Translations under genes and position numbers: made by a program | Shown here: one piece after another, positions 30,101 to 40,085 of the stretch | How the letters are laid out: each line of letters opens with the position of its first letter | Position numbering within the stretch: position 1 is the stretch's first letter | Source of the DNA: JAHDHW01 sp963793295 | GTDB lineage: Bacteria; Bacteroidota; Bacteroidia; Chitinophagales; Saprospiraceae | Direction: 5' to 3' | Length of the DNA stretch: 64,000 nt | Assembly (NCBI GenBank): GCA_963793295.1 | Contig: CAWBZX010000028.1 | Coordinates: 1-64,000, forward strand | The notes under the pieces: generated by a model | What the model was told of the DNA's origin: nothing | The model's input: the letters and a program-made list of their open reading frames with translations, nothing else | Databases searched by the model: none

Positions 30101-31210
30101 TATACTTTAAGTATTCAAAATACCGCGAATAATTGTGAAAACACTGCTGTGGTCGAAGTGGTAGAAGATATTGAACCTCCGATTGCGGATGCAGGATTGC
30201 CTGCAGAATTGGATTGTAATACTTTAGTTGCGGCTTTGGATGCTAGCCAGTCTTCCTCCGGCATCAATTACAACTACTCCTGGACCACATTCGATGGGGT
30301 TATTGTTTCGGGAATTTTTACTTCAAATCCAATGGTAGGAGCATCAGGTACTTATTTTCTTACAGTTTTAAATAATCAAAACGGTTGTTCTGCTTCTGAC
30401 GAAGTTTCGGTTACCGAAAATATGAATGTTCCAAGTGGAGTTGATCTTATCATTGCTCCTCCGCCATGTTTTGGTGATTTTGGAAGTGTTACTGTTTTAA
30501 CTGTTTTTGGTGGAGAAGGTCCTTATCTCTATTCTATTGACGGAGGTGAAAACTTTTATTCTAATGCTGTTTTCTCTACTTTATCTTCCGGGATTTATAA
30601 TTTAATTGTTCAGGATCTAGAAGGTTGTCAGTTTGAGGAACAGGTGTTGATTCCACAGGCCTATGAATTGATTGTTACGCTTGAGCCAGAGATAGAAATA
30701 GAATTGGGAGAATCTTATCAGATAAATGCCCACATCAATATTCCCATTAGTCAGATTGATACCATTATATGGAGTCCCAATGCATCTTTGAGTTGTATAA
30801 ACTGTCTTAATCCAATCGCTCTTCCATTTGAAAATACGATTTATACGATCACTATTTTGGACCAAAATGGTTGTGAAGCAACTGCCGAAATTCTTTTGAG
30901 AGTGGACCCGGTCCGCAAAATATTTATACCTAATACATTTTCACCAAATGCTGATGGTAACAATGATATATTCTTAATTTATTCTGATGAAAAGAGTGTT
31001 GTAAAAATCAATCGGTTACAAATCTTTGATCGATGGGGAGGAAAGGTATTTGAAAATTTTGACATTCTTCCCAATGACTCAAGTGGTGGATGGAATGGCA
31101 CAATGAAAGGTAAAACAATGAATCCTTCTGTGTTCGTATATTTAGCTGAAATTGAGTTTGTTGACGGTGTTAAAGTATTGTATAGCGGGGATTTAACCCT
31201 GATAGATTAA
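27137..31210 (+). CDS. Giant T9SS type B surface protein 1: choice-of-anchor L, Calx-beta, SprB and 4 Ig-like repeats
   Basis: The protein has about 1,357 residues. I chose ATG 27,137 because it gives a proper signal peptide (cleavage near 'VYGFQ'); the frame also opens at TTG 27,080. Order: short Cys-containing N-terminal domain (25-145), choice-of-anchor L domain (about 150-405, 'FIGGDCFDVDSNSINYIG' and 'FVFASEEYCEYV'), Calx-beta-like (about 420-520), PKD-like (525-595), a 'GPWEI' domain (600-680), one SprB repeat (about 690-757), four two-Cys Ig-like repeats (about 760-1,097), a second SprB-like unit, and the gliding-motility-associated C-terminal domain (about 1,258-1,357, 'FIPNTFSPNADGNNDIFLI'). 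The protein is likely secreted by T9SS and displayed as an adhesin. Confidence 0.85.
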   Translation: MIEFYVKQLAMLIGIWFCFQPLQVYGFQNKLNEEAVDSIIVAKDFIRYPFSMSDSNHKLIMTQLKAGEDYTVFLGNADYVNDCKVDFVPNGQVVVLKNNVLQFKADKTIFEIMLRKGDCNRIANLNLSIGCTSCGNESGERNPPGIETDNSYDPEQLIRDVFIGGDCFDVDSNSINYIGHNLARGYFSSGSSSINVEEGVILSTGNIANSAGPNNAYNTGNSFALNYIDSDLADMVSSNSIYDVASLEFDFTPTTNMVSFEFVFASEEYCEYVNSTFNDVFGFFISGPGLNGPFSNNAENIAIVPNTSDYIAINSVNHLLNSNYYINNIPSWQHDQIPDYLQCENHTLESGVAIEDIEFDGFTTVMTVTVEVEPCESYHIKLAIADVADAYFDSAVFLKANSFNAGATANVSAQVPGETSSNIAYEDCQDGFFVFERINDDVSDSLVVHFNIAPSSTAIPGVDFELFADSIVIPVGDSVYYLSVDIFSDLLVEGIETLVLELDAPCSCNIPNIEMLISDYEELTLELEDFTLCGPSSATLAPLITGGLGNYTYYWNTNDSIEIIVVNLDTTTTYFLTVTDECGNTVEAQSTIEIIEIPSATISGYEQVCPENPTAEILIELLGEGPWEIEYSLNGIPQTPISGITSSPFILSVNELGIYHLISVSHDGCEGEVQGAASVVEINFQIDAQITAESCPEAGDGNIDVIVSGGLSPYQFEWDNGLGGVEDPENLMEGTYNLTLTDANGCSTISSIIVPLDDNVPVVEAGADATLNCIISELTLSGSGTQGTNISYLWTTNDGNILSGEMTLNPLVNQTGTYFLNITNTDNNCVVIDETEVFIDTVAPVPIIEILGPLVLDCSNPSTILDGSSSIPIGGLEFEWSTIDGNIIPENENIPNPEVNAAGTYLLTVTNTDNGCSAATSFFVDADIVLPVIDIETPLILNCIDTIIQLDAGNSSVGAEFEYLWETDNGNILNGINSLFPTLDQPGVYTLSIQNTANNCENTAVVEVVEDIEPPIADAGLPAELDCNTLVAALDASQSSSGINYNYSWTTFDGVIVSGIFTSNPMVGASGTYFLTVLNNQNGCSASDEVSVTENMNVPSGVDLIIAPPPCFGDFGSVTVLTVFGGEGPYLYSIDGGENFYSNAVFSTLSSGIYNLIVQDLEGCQFEEQVLIPQAYELIVTLEPEIEIELGESYQINAHINIPISQIDTIIWSPNASLSCINCLNPIALPFENTIYTITILDQNGCEATAEILLRVDPVRKIFIPNTFSPNADGNNDIFLIYSDEKSVVKINRLQIFDRWGGKVFENFDILPNDSSGGWNGTMKGKTMNPSVFVYLAEIEFVDGVKVLYSGDLTLID

Positions 31211-31239
31211 AATATTCTTTTAAAGAGTGTTGATCTGAA

Positions 31240-31273
31240 GGATCATTAAATTCAGCAGATGATCCGTCTTTTT
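31240..31273 (+). terminator. Weak terminator after surface protein 1
   Basis: The short stem GGATCAT/ATGATCC (7 bp) with a 12-nt loop is followed by GTCTTTTT. It lies 30 bases after the TAA at 31,210 and may only partly stop transcription into the next gene. Confidence 0.55.
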
Positions 31274-31753
31274 AAGTAGTTCTTTTTTTTGCTTATTTGC
31301 AAATCTATGTTAGATAAAAGACCTTCTTTATTGCATTATTAAAATAGTGTGTTGAATTTGTTTTCATAATTCCAATTTGTAAGGGTTGAGAATAGTAAAA
31401 TACTTTTCTTTAACCCTTTTTTATATGCTGAATTTGTATCTTTACAATAGAAATAATAAGGGAAAACGATTTTTACTGCTATTTCTGAGTGCAAATAATG
31501 GACATTTTGATTTTTTTTTTATATCCTGTGGTATTAAATACTTATCTTTGTTTTCGTATTTCAGAAATTTCAGCGATTCTCCCGCCTAATAATGCTGTTA
31601 ATGTATCTGAATGAAGTGGCGCCTTGTTGCTTTTTATCTGGCAATGGTTGAGTTTTTTGCCAAATAAATTATTGATTAGCCCCCTAAAAGCATTATGTTT
31701 TTTATAAGAAAGACTGATTGCATTACAATTTTTTAACCAAACACTGTTTCGAC
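31274..31753. other. Intergenic region between surface proteins 1 and 2
   Basis: This is AT-rich sequence. A Bacteroidetes -7-like box (TATCTTTG) lies at 31,543-31,550, about 200 bases before the ATG at 31,754. A 67-codon frame (31,386-31,589) has no recognisable features. No gene is supported. Confidence 0.45.
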
Positions 31754-34700
31754 ATGCTCAAACTTCTACAACACACTATTTATACCTTATTGTTAGTAAT
31801 GTGCTGTAATTCAGCTATTTACTCAAATGAAGGAAATGATTATTGTAAATATAGTGATGACCCGATTATAGTTGAAGAGAATAATTCGCGCTATTTTTTG
31901 GATTTATCGGGTAGTGTAAACCAACTTACTTTTTGTAACCTTAAAGTAGGGGAGACTTATGTTATTAGTGGGATAAATGATATAAATCCGAGTTGTAATT
32001 TTCAGTTTGGTTTTGACAATAATTCTAAATTTCTTATCAATCCCACAAATAATAATACGACAGAGATCGCTGCTGCTCCAAAAAAACATTTTGAATTTGT
32101 TGCAGAGAAAAAGTGTATGGATATCACTGTTTCTTCAATAAATTGCGTTAATAGCGACGACTATACAATAATTGTATCAGTTGAATGTCTTGCTCCAAAT
32201 AATGAAGTTGAGGAAGCTGCTGACGGGTTTCTACCAAATCTACAAATTAATCCAAACATGACTGCTGAAGAGTTGATTTCGGATATTTTTATTGGTGGAA
32301 ATTGCTTTGATGTTTCTAATGCGACTGCAATCGGTAGTGCCAATGGTTTAGGAATGTTTATTTCTGGAACAAGTTCTGTCGGAGTAGATAAGGGGATTAT
32401 ATTTTCTACAGGTAATGTAACAAATGCACCCGGACCTTGTGGTGGTAATGCTGCGACCAACAACGGCGGACCTAGTGATGCTGATTTAGCGCAGCTAGCA
32501 GGAATCAGTGTGCAGGACGCTACAGGTATTGAATTTGACTTCATTCCTACTATTGACCAGTTGACCTTTAATTATGTATTCGCGTCAGAAGAGTATTGTG
32601 AATGGGTTGGTCAGTACAATGATGCTTTTGGCTTTTTTATTAGTGGCCCCGGTATTAATGGTCCTTTTTCCAATGGAGCTGAAAATATTGCAATAGTTCC
32701 AGGCACAAATACTAATGTTGCCATAAACACGGTCAATCACCAAACGAATACTCAATATTTTAACCCAAATTCAATTTCAACCTGTGGTGGTCAAACTAAT
32801 TGTAACGATATTAAATATGATGGTTATACCCATATTTTTCAAGCTATTGCAGAGAACTTAGTACCCTGCGAAACCTACCATATTAAGTTGGTTGTTGGGG
32901 ATGCGAATGATTTTATATTTGATACTGCCGTTTTTCTGGAAGCAAACAGTTTTGATGCAGGTGGTGAGTTTGCTATTGACGCTTATGTTCCAGGTACAAA
33001 TGGGAATACCGCTGTTGAAGGCTGCCAAGATGGAGTATTTTCTTTTACAAGAATTAGCAATGATATAACTGTACCCTTGACCATTTCTTTTACCGTTGGA
33101 GGTACGGCGACAGCAGGATTAGATTTTGTTCCTTTTCCAACAACGATAACCATTCCTGCCGGTGAAAACTTATTTTTACTTACCGTTGAAATTCTTTCTG
33201 ATCTTCTTGCTGAAGGGATAGAAACAATTACCATTGAACTTCCTGAAGATGCTTGCTCTTGTATAGGGCAGACTGCAGAGATAAATATAGAGGATTATCT
33301 GACCTTAGAGGTGGAAACGGAAGATATAACTGTTTGTGGGGTTGAAAGTTCTACGATTTCTCCAACAATAATCGGAGGTGCTCCCCAATATACTTATCTA
33401 TGGAGCAATAATCAAACCGGGTCAAGTATTACGGTTTCACCCAGTACAACGACAACTTATACGGTAACTGTTTCAGATGATTGTGGTTCAACAGCGGAAG
33501 GCTCAGCAACTGTTAACGTTGTAGAGGAGCCTACAGCGATACTTACAGGTGGTACCTCTTTTTGTGCCGAAGACCCAAATCCTTCAGCTGTTTTGACCAT
33601 TACATTTACCGGACCTGGTCCATGGGATCTTATTTACACCTTTAATGGAACACCTCAAACACCTATAACTGGCATTACAAATAATCCTTTTGAAATAATT
33701 GTAACCGAACTTGGTAATTATGGATTATCATCAATTGAAAATCCATTTTGCCCGGGAACAGTAAGTGGCACAGCAACTATCACAGAAGTGGATGTTGAAT
33801 TAGCTATTGTTCCACTGGATGTTTTTTGCTATGGTGAAACAAGTGGATCGATAGATCTAACTGTTCTCTCTGGAGATCCTAGCTACACTTATCAATGGAA
33901 TAACGCCCCTCCTGTTGAAGATCCAACAGGACTTGGAGCAGGAACCTATTCGGTTACGGTCACAGATAATAATGGATGTAGTGAAGTCATAAGTACTGAA
34001 ATTACTGAACCAACTGAATTAACTGCCGAGGTGCAGCTTATCAGTCCAGTACTTTGTAACGGAGGTTTTGATGGATCGATAGATTTAACTGTGCAAGGAG
34101 GAACGACAAATTATACTTATGTATGGAATAATGGCAGTACCCTACAAGACCCTAATCAGCTTCAGGCAGGAACGTATATCGTTACTGTTACAGATATGCT
34201 TGGCTGTACGGCTAGTACCAGTATTACTTTGGATGAGCCTGAAGCTATAAATGCCGAAGTAATTCTCCTTCAGGATGTAAGTTGTAATGGTGGAAACGAT
34301 GGAGCCGTAGACCTCACGGTAACAGGAGGTGTACAAGATTATTTTTATGACTGGGGAGGTGGTATCAATGATCAAGATCCTAATAATCTTTCCTTTGGTA
34401 ATTATGTAGTTGTGGTGACAGATATGAATGGTTGCACAACAACTGCAAGTATATTTATAAATGAGCCAGTTCCAATTCTTGCTGTTGCAGTAGAAACACA
34501 AGGAGTGGATTGTAACCATATAGGAGAAGGCGCGGTAGACCTTGTTGTTGCAGGAGGCACACCAGGATATATATTTGTATGGAATAATGGAAGTCAGGAG
34601 GAAGATATTTCTGGTTTAGATGCTGGTGATTACACTGTAACAGTGACAGATGCAAATCTTTGTACAGAAATTGTGACCGTAACAGTAACAGAAGATACAA

Positions 34701-37700
34701 CGCCACCAGTGGCTCAGGCAGAGACTCAAGGAGTATTGTCTTGTAATACGCTTAGTGCAACGCTTGATGGTAGTGGTTCAAATGGTGGTGTCTTAACTTA
34801 TCAATGGCTGGATGCAAATAATGATATTATCAGTGTTGATCCGACAACTGATGTGAGTATACCAGGTGTTTATACGCTTATAGTAACAAATCAACTCAAT
34901 GGCTGTACAGCAGAAGCAATGACTACCGTTGATCAGGATAACGATATACCTGTGTCTGTTCCTCAAGTATCGGGTATTTTAACCTGTTATGTAACAACGG
35001 TTACCCTTGATGGAAGCAATTCTTCAGGTATTGGAACCCTTACTTATCAATGGCTGGATGCAAATAATGATGTAATTAGTGACCAAATAACTTTTGATAT
35101 TAACAATCCTGGTGATTATACCCTGATTGTAAGTGATATTGATAATGGTTGTTCTGCCGAAGAATTTATTACAGTTGATGAAAATGTAATAACTCCGATT
35201 GCTGATGCAACTACAACAGGTCCACTTACCTGTGTTCAAAATACTTCAACATTAGATGCAGGTGGTTCCAGTGGAAACGGAACGTTAAGCTATCAATGGC
35301 TAGATGATTTAGATACTCCTTTAGGAACCGACCCGACATTAGATGTCAACACTCCTGGAGATTATACTTTAGTGGTTACTGATATTGATAATGGTTGTAC
35401 CGCGTCAATTGACATTACAGTTGATGAAAATACAATAGCACCTGATGCGCTCGCACAAGTTCAGGGAACATTAACCTGCGCTGAGGTTGATATTATGATA
35501 GATGGAATTGGTTCTTCTGGAAATGGAACACTTGAATATGATTGGCAGTTTGGTGGAAATACGATAAGTACAGATACAGATATTACCGTTTCAGTACCTG
35601 GAATGTATACTTTAATCATAACCGATATTGATAATGGATGTACAGACGAGATGCAAGTAGAAGTTTTACAGGATGTAGCGGCACCCTCTGCTGTTGCAAC
35701 CACATCTGGTTTAATCACCTGTACCTCAACCACGGTAACATTGGATGGAGGAGGATCCTCTGGTAACGGATCACTGGACTATGATTGGCTTGATTCAGGA
35801 GGAAATTCATTAGGAACAAGCCCTACCCTTGATGTAAACGCTGCCGGAACATACACACTAATAGTTACCAATGTTTCGAATGGTTGTATGGATGAAACTT
35901 CAATAGACGTAGAAGAAGATTCGGACTTTCCTAACCCAGATGCTTTTGCTGATGGAATATTAACTTGTGTAAACGAAACAGTATTAATTGATGGTAGCAA
36001 TTCCACCACCAATGGAACTATTTCATATAACTGGCTCGATTCAGGAGGAAATTCAATAGGAACTAATCCTACCCTAAATGTAATGGCACCGGATATCTAT
36101 ACGCTAGTCATCACAGACCTCGACAACGGTTGTACTGCTGAAGTTGCAGTAGCTGTAGATCAGGATATCGCTCAACCTACTTCTGATGCTGGTCAGGGAA
36201 CGACATTAACTTGTGGGGTCAATTCTGTGTCTCTAGATGGAAGCGGTTCCAGTAGTGGCAATAATATCTCATATCTATGGCAAAATGCAGGAGGTGTTCC
36301 AGTTGGGACGACACCTTTAATTGATGTTTCTCAAACAGGAATTTACACCCTTATCGTAACAAATGACGATAATGGTTGTACGGCATCCTCTACCGTAGAA
36401 GTTATTCCTGATGCGGCACTACCTACTGCAAACGCAGGGACAGGAGCTACGCTTACCTGTGTAGTTACAGATGTAAATTTAGATGGAAGTGCTTCCTCTA
36501 GTGGAGCTAATATAGATTACGAATGGTTTGATCCAAATAATTCATCACTTGGAAGCAATATCATCATCAATGTTTCTAATATTGGCACCTATACCCTTGT
36601 GGTAACCGACACAGATAACGGATGTTTTGCATCCTCTTCTGTTGAAATCATCGAAAATGTAACACCACCTGTAGCGGATGCCGGACAAGATGCTTATATA
36701 ACTTGTGCTGATCCTGTATCAACATTAGATGCAAGTGGTTCAACAGGGAATAACCTTTCTTATGACTGGACGAGCCCGAGTGGAACTTCAGTGGGAGGGG
36801 CGCTCAGCATTTCAGTTACAGAAACCGGAATTTATACCTTGATGGTTACCGATGGCATTAATGGATGTACCGCCGAAACAACTGTTGAAGTTATTCCTGA
36901 TGTAGCTGCTCCAGTTGCAGATGCAGGCAATAATGGACTGCTTACATGCGAAATTACTCAAACTACACTTGATGGAAACAACTCCTCAGGGGGGATACTG
37001 GAATATGAATGGCTTGATGATACTGGAAACCCAATAGGTACAACTGCTACAGTTGATGTTTCAACCATTGGAATATATACGCTTATTGTTACTAATACGG
37101 GTAATGGATGTACTGCTTCAGCTATGGTGGAAGTAACAGAAGATGTCATTCCGCCAGTTGCAGAAGCCGGTGATAATTCCTTGCTTACCTGTGTGGTTTT
37201 CGATGCGACTCTTGATGGAAGTAACTCAAGTGGCAGTCCAAATTTAGAATTTGAATGGCAAAACTCTTCAGGAAATCAAGTTGGTAACAATGCTGTTATT
37301 ATTGTTTCGCAAACAGATATTTATACTTTAATTGTAACTAATACAGATAATGGATGTACTTCTTCGGATAACGTGGAAGTTAATCCTGATATAGATCCCC
37401 CATTGGCTGATGCCGGTCAAAATGAATTACTGACTTGTAACGATACGCAAGTTACATTGGACGGTAGTGCTTCTACAGGAAGTAGTAACCTTTCTTTTGA
37501 GTGGTTTGATCCTTCGACAAATTTTATTTCTAGTGATGTTGCAATAACTGTTAGTATTTCGGGAACCTATACACTGGTCGTTACTAATGAAGATAATGGA
37601 TGTACAGAAGAAGCAACAGTTTTTGTTGATGAAGATGTTGATTTACCAAATGTAGATGCCGGACAAAATGCATCAATATCTTGTATCGTGACAGATGCCA

Positions 37701-39679
37701 CATTGGATGGTTCCGGTTCCGAAAGCGGTCCAAATATTTCTTATGTTTGGGAAGATGATATGGGGAATGAAGTTGGAAATACTGCTGTTTTAGTGGTCAG
37801 TGAAGTTGGGGTTTATACTTTAATAGTAACCAATAACGATACAGGTTGTAGCGCTTCCTCTTCTGCTGAAATTACCTCAACGGTCGTTTTACCAACAGCT
37901 GATGCAGGAAACGATGGATTGCTGACCTGCGCAATTACTCAGACTACACTTGATGGAAGTGCTTCGAGTAGTGGAAATAATATAACTTATGAGTGGTTAG
38001 ATCCTTCTGGAAATACTATTTCTACTGCGGTGAATGCAAGTGCAAATGTGCCTGGGATATACACATTGATAGTCACAGATACTGATAATGGTTGTGAATC
38101 TCAAGCTCAGGTCGTTGTCGATGAAGACATAGCGGCACCAACAGCTTCTATCAATACCGGTTCAAGTACTGATCTGGATTGTAATAACACCAGCACTGTC
38201 TTAGATGGAACAGGCTCTTCTCCAGCAAATAGCTTAACCTTTTTGTGGACTACAAATGATGGGAATATAATGTCTGGAGCCACCACGCCAAATCCAGAGG
38301 TAAACGCTGCAGGTACTTATACCTTGATTGTAACCAATACCATCAATGGCTGTACCGCCTCCGAGACGCTCTTTATTGATCAGGATGTTACACCACCTGT
38401 AGCATTTATCAATGATCCAGATGATTTGACTTGTACGGTTTTCGAAACGCTTCTTGATGGAACAGGTTCTTCTGCTAATGGCAACTTTAGTTATTCCTGG
38501 TCGAATTCAAATGGAGGCATTGTTTCAGGAGGTACTACTTTACAGCCTACAATAAATCTTCCAGGAGTTTACACTTTGTTCGTTTTCAATGAAGATAATG
38601 GCTGTCAAAGTTCAGCCAATATTACAGTCAATGAAGATGTAACTCCTCCCAATGCTGTTGCTACAGCCAATGAAGAATTTGATTGTGTAACAGATGCAAT
38701 TACTTTGAGTGGAAATGGATCTTCTGTCGGTCCTGAGTTTTCATATAATTGGTCAGGAAGTGGTATTATTGATAACAACACCGGCTTGGCACCTACTATT
38801 TATATGCCAGGGACTTATACCTTATTGGTAACAGACAATGATAATGGATGTACTCAAACTGCCAATGTTTTGGTTGATGAGGATGGCAATGTGCCAACAG
38901 CTGCTCAAATTGATGTAACCGATGCTCCTTGTTATGGTCTGCCAGGAAATCTGACTGTTGTTGAGGTAACCGGAGGGCAACCACCGTATTTATATTCTGT
39001 TGATGGAGGCCAAAACTTCAGTTCATCCAATTTTTTCAACTCCCTTGAACCTGGTGATTACACTGTAATCATTCAGGATGCAATCGGCTGTGAGCACGAG
39101 GAATATATCTACATTGAACCCGCACCGGAATTGATATTAAATGTAGAACGGGAAGTCGTTTTAGGGCTTGGAGACGATTACCAGATAGTAGCCTTAGCGA
39201 ACATACCTCCATCAGAAATAGACACCATCATTTGGTCGCCAACAACGGGACTGAGTTGTTTGAATTGTCTTACTCCTAGTGTTGATACAATGCTTAATGA
39301 AATCGAATATTTTGTGACCCTAATTGATACCAGTGGCTGTCAGACAAGTGCTCAAATTATGTTGAGAGTAGATAAAACACGGGAAGTTTTCATTCCGAAT
39401 GCATTTTCACCTCACAATAATGATGGTCAAAATGATGTGTTTATGATATTCGCCAATAATGATAAAATCAAGCAAGTCAATACCTTTCAGGTTTTTGATC
39501 GTTGGGGTGAGCAGGTGTTTTTAGCTGAAGGTTTTCTGCCTAATGATCCTAAGAAGGGTTGGGATGGTATTTTAAAAGGAGAAAAATTAAATCCAGCTGT
39601 TTTTGTATACTTTGCTGAAATTGAATTTATTGATGGGGTTAAGATTATTTACAAAGGTGATGTGACACTCATGCAATAA
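31754..39679 (+). CDS. Giant T9SS type B surface protein 2: choice-of-anchor L and 17 Ig-like repeats
   Basis: The protein has about 2,641 residues from ATG 31,754; the upstream TTG at 31,718 is less likely. Order: signal peptide (cleavage near 'AIYSNEG'), N-terminal Cys domain (25-160), choice-of-anchor L (about 165-400), Calx-beta-like (405-505), PKD-like (520-590), 'GPWDL' domain (595-680), four SprB repeats (about 685-980), 17 two-Cys Ig/PKD-like repeats of about 75-85 residues (985-2,380; 'LTC...LDGS...YEWLD...YTLIVTN.DNGC'), SprB-like unit and gliding-motility C-terminal domain (about 2,542-2,641). It has the longest repeat stalk in the locus. The role is likely surface adhesion; ligand unknown. 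Confidence 0.85.
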   Translation: MLKLLQHTIYTLLLVMCCNSAIYSNEGNDYCKYSDDPIIVEENNSRYFLDLSGSVNQLTFCNLKVGETYVISGINDINPSCNFQFGFDNNSKFLINPTNNNTTEIAAAPKKHFEFVAEKKCMDITVSSINCVNSDDYTIIVSVECLAPNNEVEEAADGFLPNLQINPNMTAEELISDIFIGGNCFDVSNATAIGSANGLGMFISGTSSVGVDKGIIFSTGNVTNAPGPCGGNAATNNGGPSDADLAQLAGISVQDATGIEFDFIPTIDQLTFNYVFASEEYCEWVGQYNDAFGFFISGPGINGPFSNGAENIAIVPGTNTNVAINTVNHQTNTQYFNPNSISTCGGQTNCNDIKYDGYTHIFQAIAENLVPCETYHIKLVVGDANDFIFDTAVFLEANSFDAGGEFAIDAYVPGTNGNTAVEGCQDGVFSFTRISNDITVPLTISFTVGGTATAGLDFVPFPTTITIPAGENLFLLTVEILSDLLAEGIETITIELPEDACSCIGQTAEINIEDYLTLEVETEDITVCGVESSTISPTIIGGAPQYTYLWSNNQTGSSITVSPSTTTTYTVTVSDDCGSTAEGSATVNVVEEPTAILTGGTSFCAEDPNPSAVLTITFTGPGPWDLIYTFNGTPQTPITGITNNPFEIIVTELGNYGLSSIENPFCPGTVSGTATITEVDVELAIVPLDVFCYGETSGSIDLTVLSGDPSYTYQWNNAPPVEDPTGLGAGTYSVTVTDNNGCSEVISTEITEPTELTAEVQLISPVLCNGGFDGSIDLTVQGGTTNYTYVWNNGSTLQDPNQLQAGTYIVTVTDMLGCTASTSITLDEPEAINAEVILLQDVSCNGGNDGAVDLTVTGGVQDYFYDWGGGINDQDPNNLSFGNYVVVVTDMNGCTTTASIFINEPVPILAVAVETQGVDCNHIGEGAVDLVVAGGTPGYIFVWNNGSQEEDISGLDAGDYTVTVTDANLCTEIVTVTVTEDTTPPVAQAETQGVLSCNTLSATLDGSGSNGGVLTYQWLDANNDIISVDPTTDVSIPGVYTLIVTNQLNGCTAEAMTTVDQDNDIPVSVPQVSGILTCYVTTVTLDGSNSSGIGTLTYQWLDANNDVISDQITFDINNPGDYTLIVSDIDNGCSAEEFITVDENVITPIADATTTGPLTCVQNTSTLDAGGSSGNGTLSYQWLDDLDTPLGTDPTLDVNTPGDYTLVVTDIDNGCTASIDITVDENTIAPDALAQVQGTLTCAEVDIMIDGIGSSGNGTLEYDWQFGGNTISTDTDITVSVPGMYTLIITDIDNGCTDEMQVEVLQDVAAPSAVATTSGLITCTSTTVTLDGGGSSGNGSLDYDWLDSGGNSLGTSPTLDVNAAGTYTLIVTNVSNGCMDETSIDVEEDSDFPNPDAFADGILTCVNETVLIDGSNSTTNGTISYNWLDSGGNSIGTNPTLNVMAPDIYTLVITDLDNGCTAEVAVAVDQDIAQPTSDAGQGTTLTCGVNSVSLDGSGSSSGNNISYLWQNAGGVPVGTTPLIDVSQTGIYTLIVTNDDNGCTASSTVEVIPDAALPTANAGTGATLTCVVTDVNLDGSASSSGANIDYEWFDPNNSSLGSNIIINVSNIGTYTLVVTDTDNGCFASSSVEIIENVTPPVADAGQDAYITCADPVSTLDASGSTGNNLSYDWTSPSGTSVGGALSISVTETGIYTLMVTDGINGCTAETTVEVIPDVAAPVADAGNNGLLTCEITQTTLDGNNSSGGILEYEWLDDTGNPIGTTATVDVSTIGIYTLIVTNTGNGCTASAMVEVTEDVIPPVAEAGDNSLLTCVVFDATLDGSNSSGSPNLEFEWQNSSGNQVGNNAVIIVSQTDIYTLIVTNTDNGCTSSDNVEVNPDIDPPLADAGQNELLTCNDTQVTLDGSASTGSSNLSFEWFDPSTNFISSDVAITVSISGTYTLVVTNEDNGCTEEATVFVDEDVDLPNVDAGQNASISCIVTDATLDGSGSESGPNISYVWEDDMGNEVGNTAVLVVSEVGVYTLIVTNNDTGCSASSSAEITSTVVLPTADAGNDGLLTCAITQTTLDGSASSSGNNITYEWLDPSGNTISTAVNASANVPGIYTLIVTDTDNGCESQAQVVVDEDIAAPTASINTGSSTDLDCNNTSTVLDGTGSSPANSLTFLWTTNDGNIMSGATTPNPEVNAAGTYTLIVTNTINGCTASETLFIDQDVTPPVAFINDPDDLTCTVFETLLDGTGSSANGNFSYSWSNSNGGIVSGGTTLQPTINLPGVYTLFVFNEDNGCQSSANITVNEDVTPPNAVATANEEFDCVTDAITLSGNGSSVGPEFSYNWSGSGIIDNNTGLAPTIYMPGTYTLLVTDNDNGCTQTANVLVDEDGNVPTAAQIDVTDAPCYGLPGNLTVVEVTGGQPPYLYSVDGGQNFSSSNFFNSLEPGDYTVIIQDAIGCEHEEYIYIEPAPELILNVEREVVLGLGDDYQIVALANIPPSEIDTIIWSPTTGLSCLNCLTPSVDTMLNEIEYFVTLIDTSGCQTSAQIMLRVDKTREVFIPNAFSPHNNDGQNDVFMIFANNDKIKQVNTFQVFDRWGEQVFLAEGFLPNDPKKGWDGILKGEKLNPAVFVYFAEIEFIDGVKIIYKGDVTLMQ
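39542..39636 (+). repeat. 95-bp near-identical segment shared with 52,985-53,079
   Basis: It lies inside the gliding-motility C-terminal domain of surface protein 2. It matches the equivalent part of surface protein 4 at all but one base, while sequence on both sides differs much more. This fits recent gene conversion. Confidence 0.75.
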
Positions 39680-39696
39680 TAGAATCAAATAAAATA

Positions 39697-39736
39697 AAAA
39701 AAAGGGTGAATGCATTACTGTGTTCGCCCTTTTTTT
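39697..39736 (+). terminator. Rho-independent terminator after surface protein 2
   Basis: The stem AAAAAAAGGGTGAA with TTCGCCCTTTTTTT (one G-U pair) has a 12-nt loop and ends in a T run. It lies about 18 bases past the stop. Confidence 0.78.
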
Positions 39737-40085
39737 ATTGGTTTGAAAAGCATTTTTCGCCGTTCAGCAACGAATTTTACTTGTTAAGGAATTTTATTAA
39801 AATTATCTACCATAATTGGCTTCGAATTGTATATTTTTGAAATGCACATTATGAATTATAATTAGTAAGTTTTTGTTATATTTATTACATTGAACAGCTT
39901 TTGTGCGATTGACACTTATTGATGCCCACATTATCTCATTGGTAAGGTGGTTTTGTGTATTTAATGTCCTTTTTTATTTTTTGAATAAAATTTTATAAAA
40001 GCATTAAATTGAAACCACTGAAAGTAATGCTTTGAGAATCACCAATTGATAACTCAAATTATTGAGTAACCCAAAACTCCCTCAG
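39737..40085. other. Intergenic region between surface proteins 2 and 3
   Basis: This is AT-rich sequence containing no supported gene. It presumably contains a separate promoter for surface protein 3, because a terminator stands at its left edge. Confidence 0.4.
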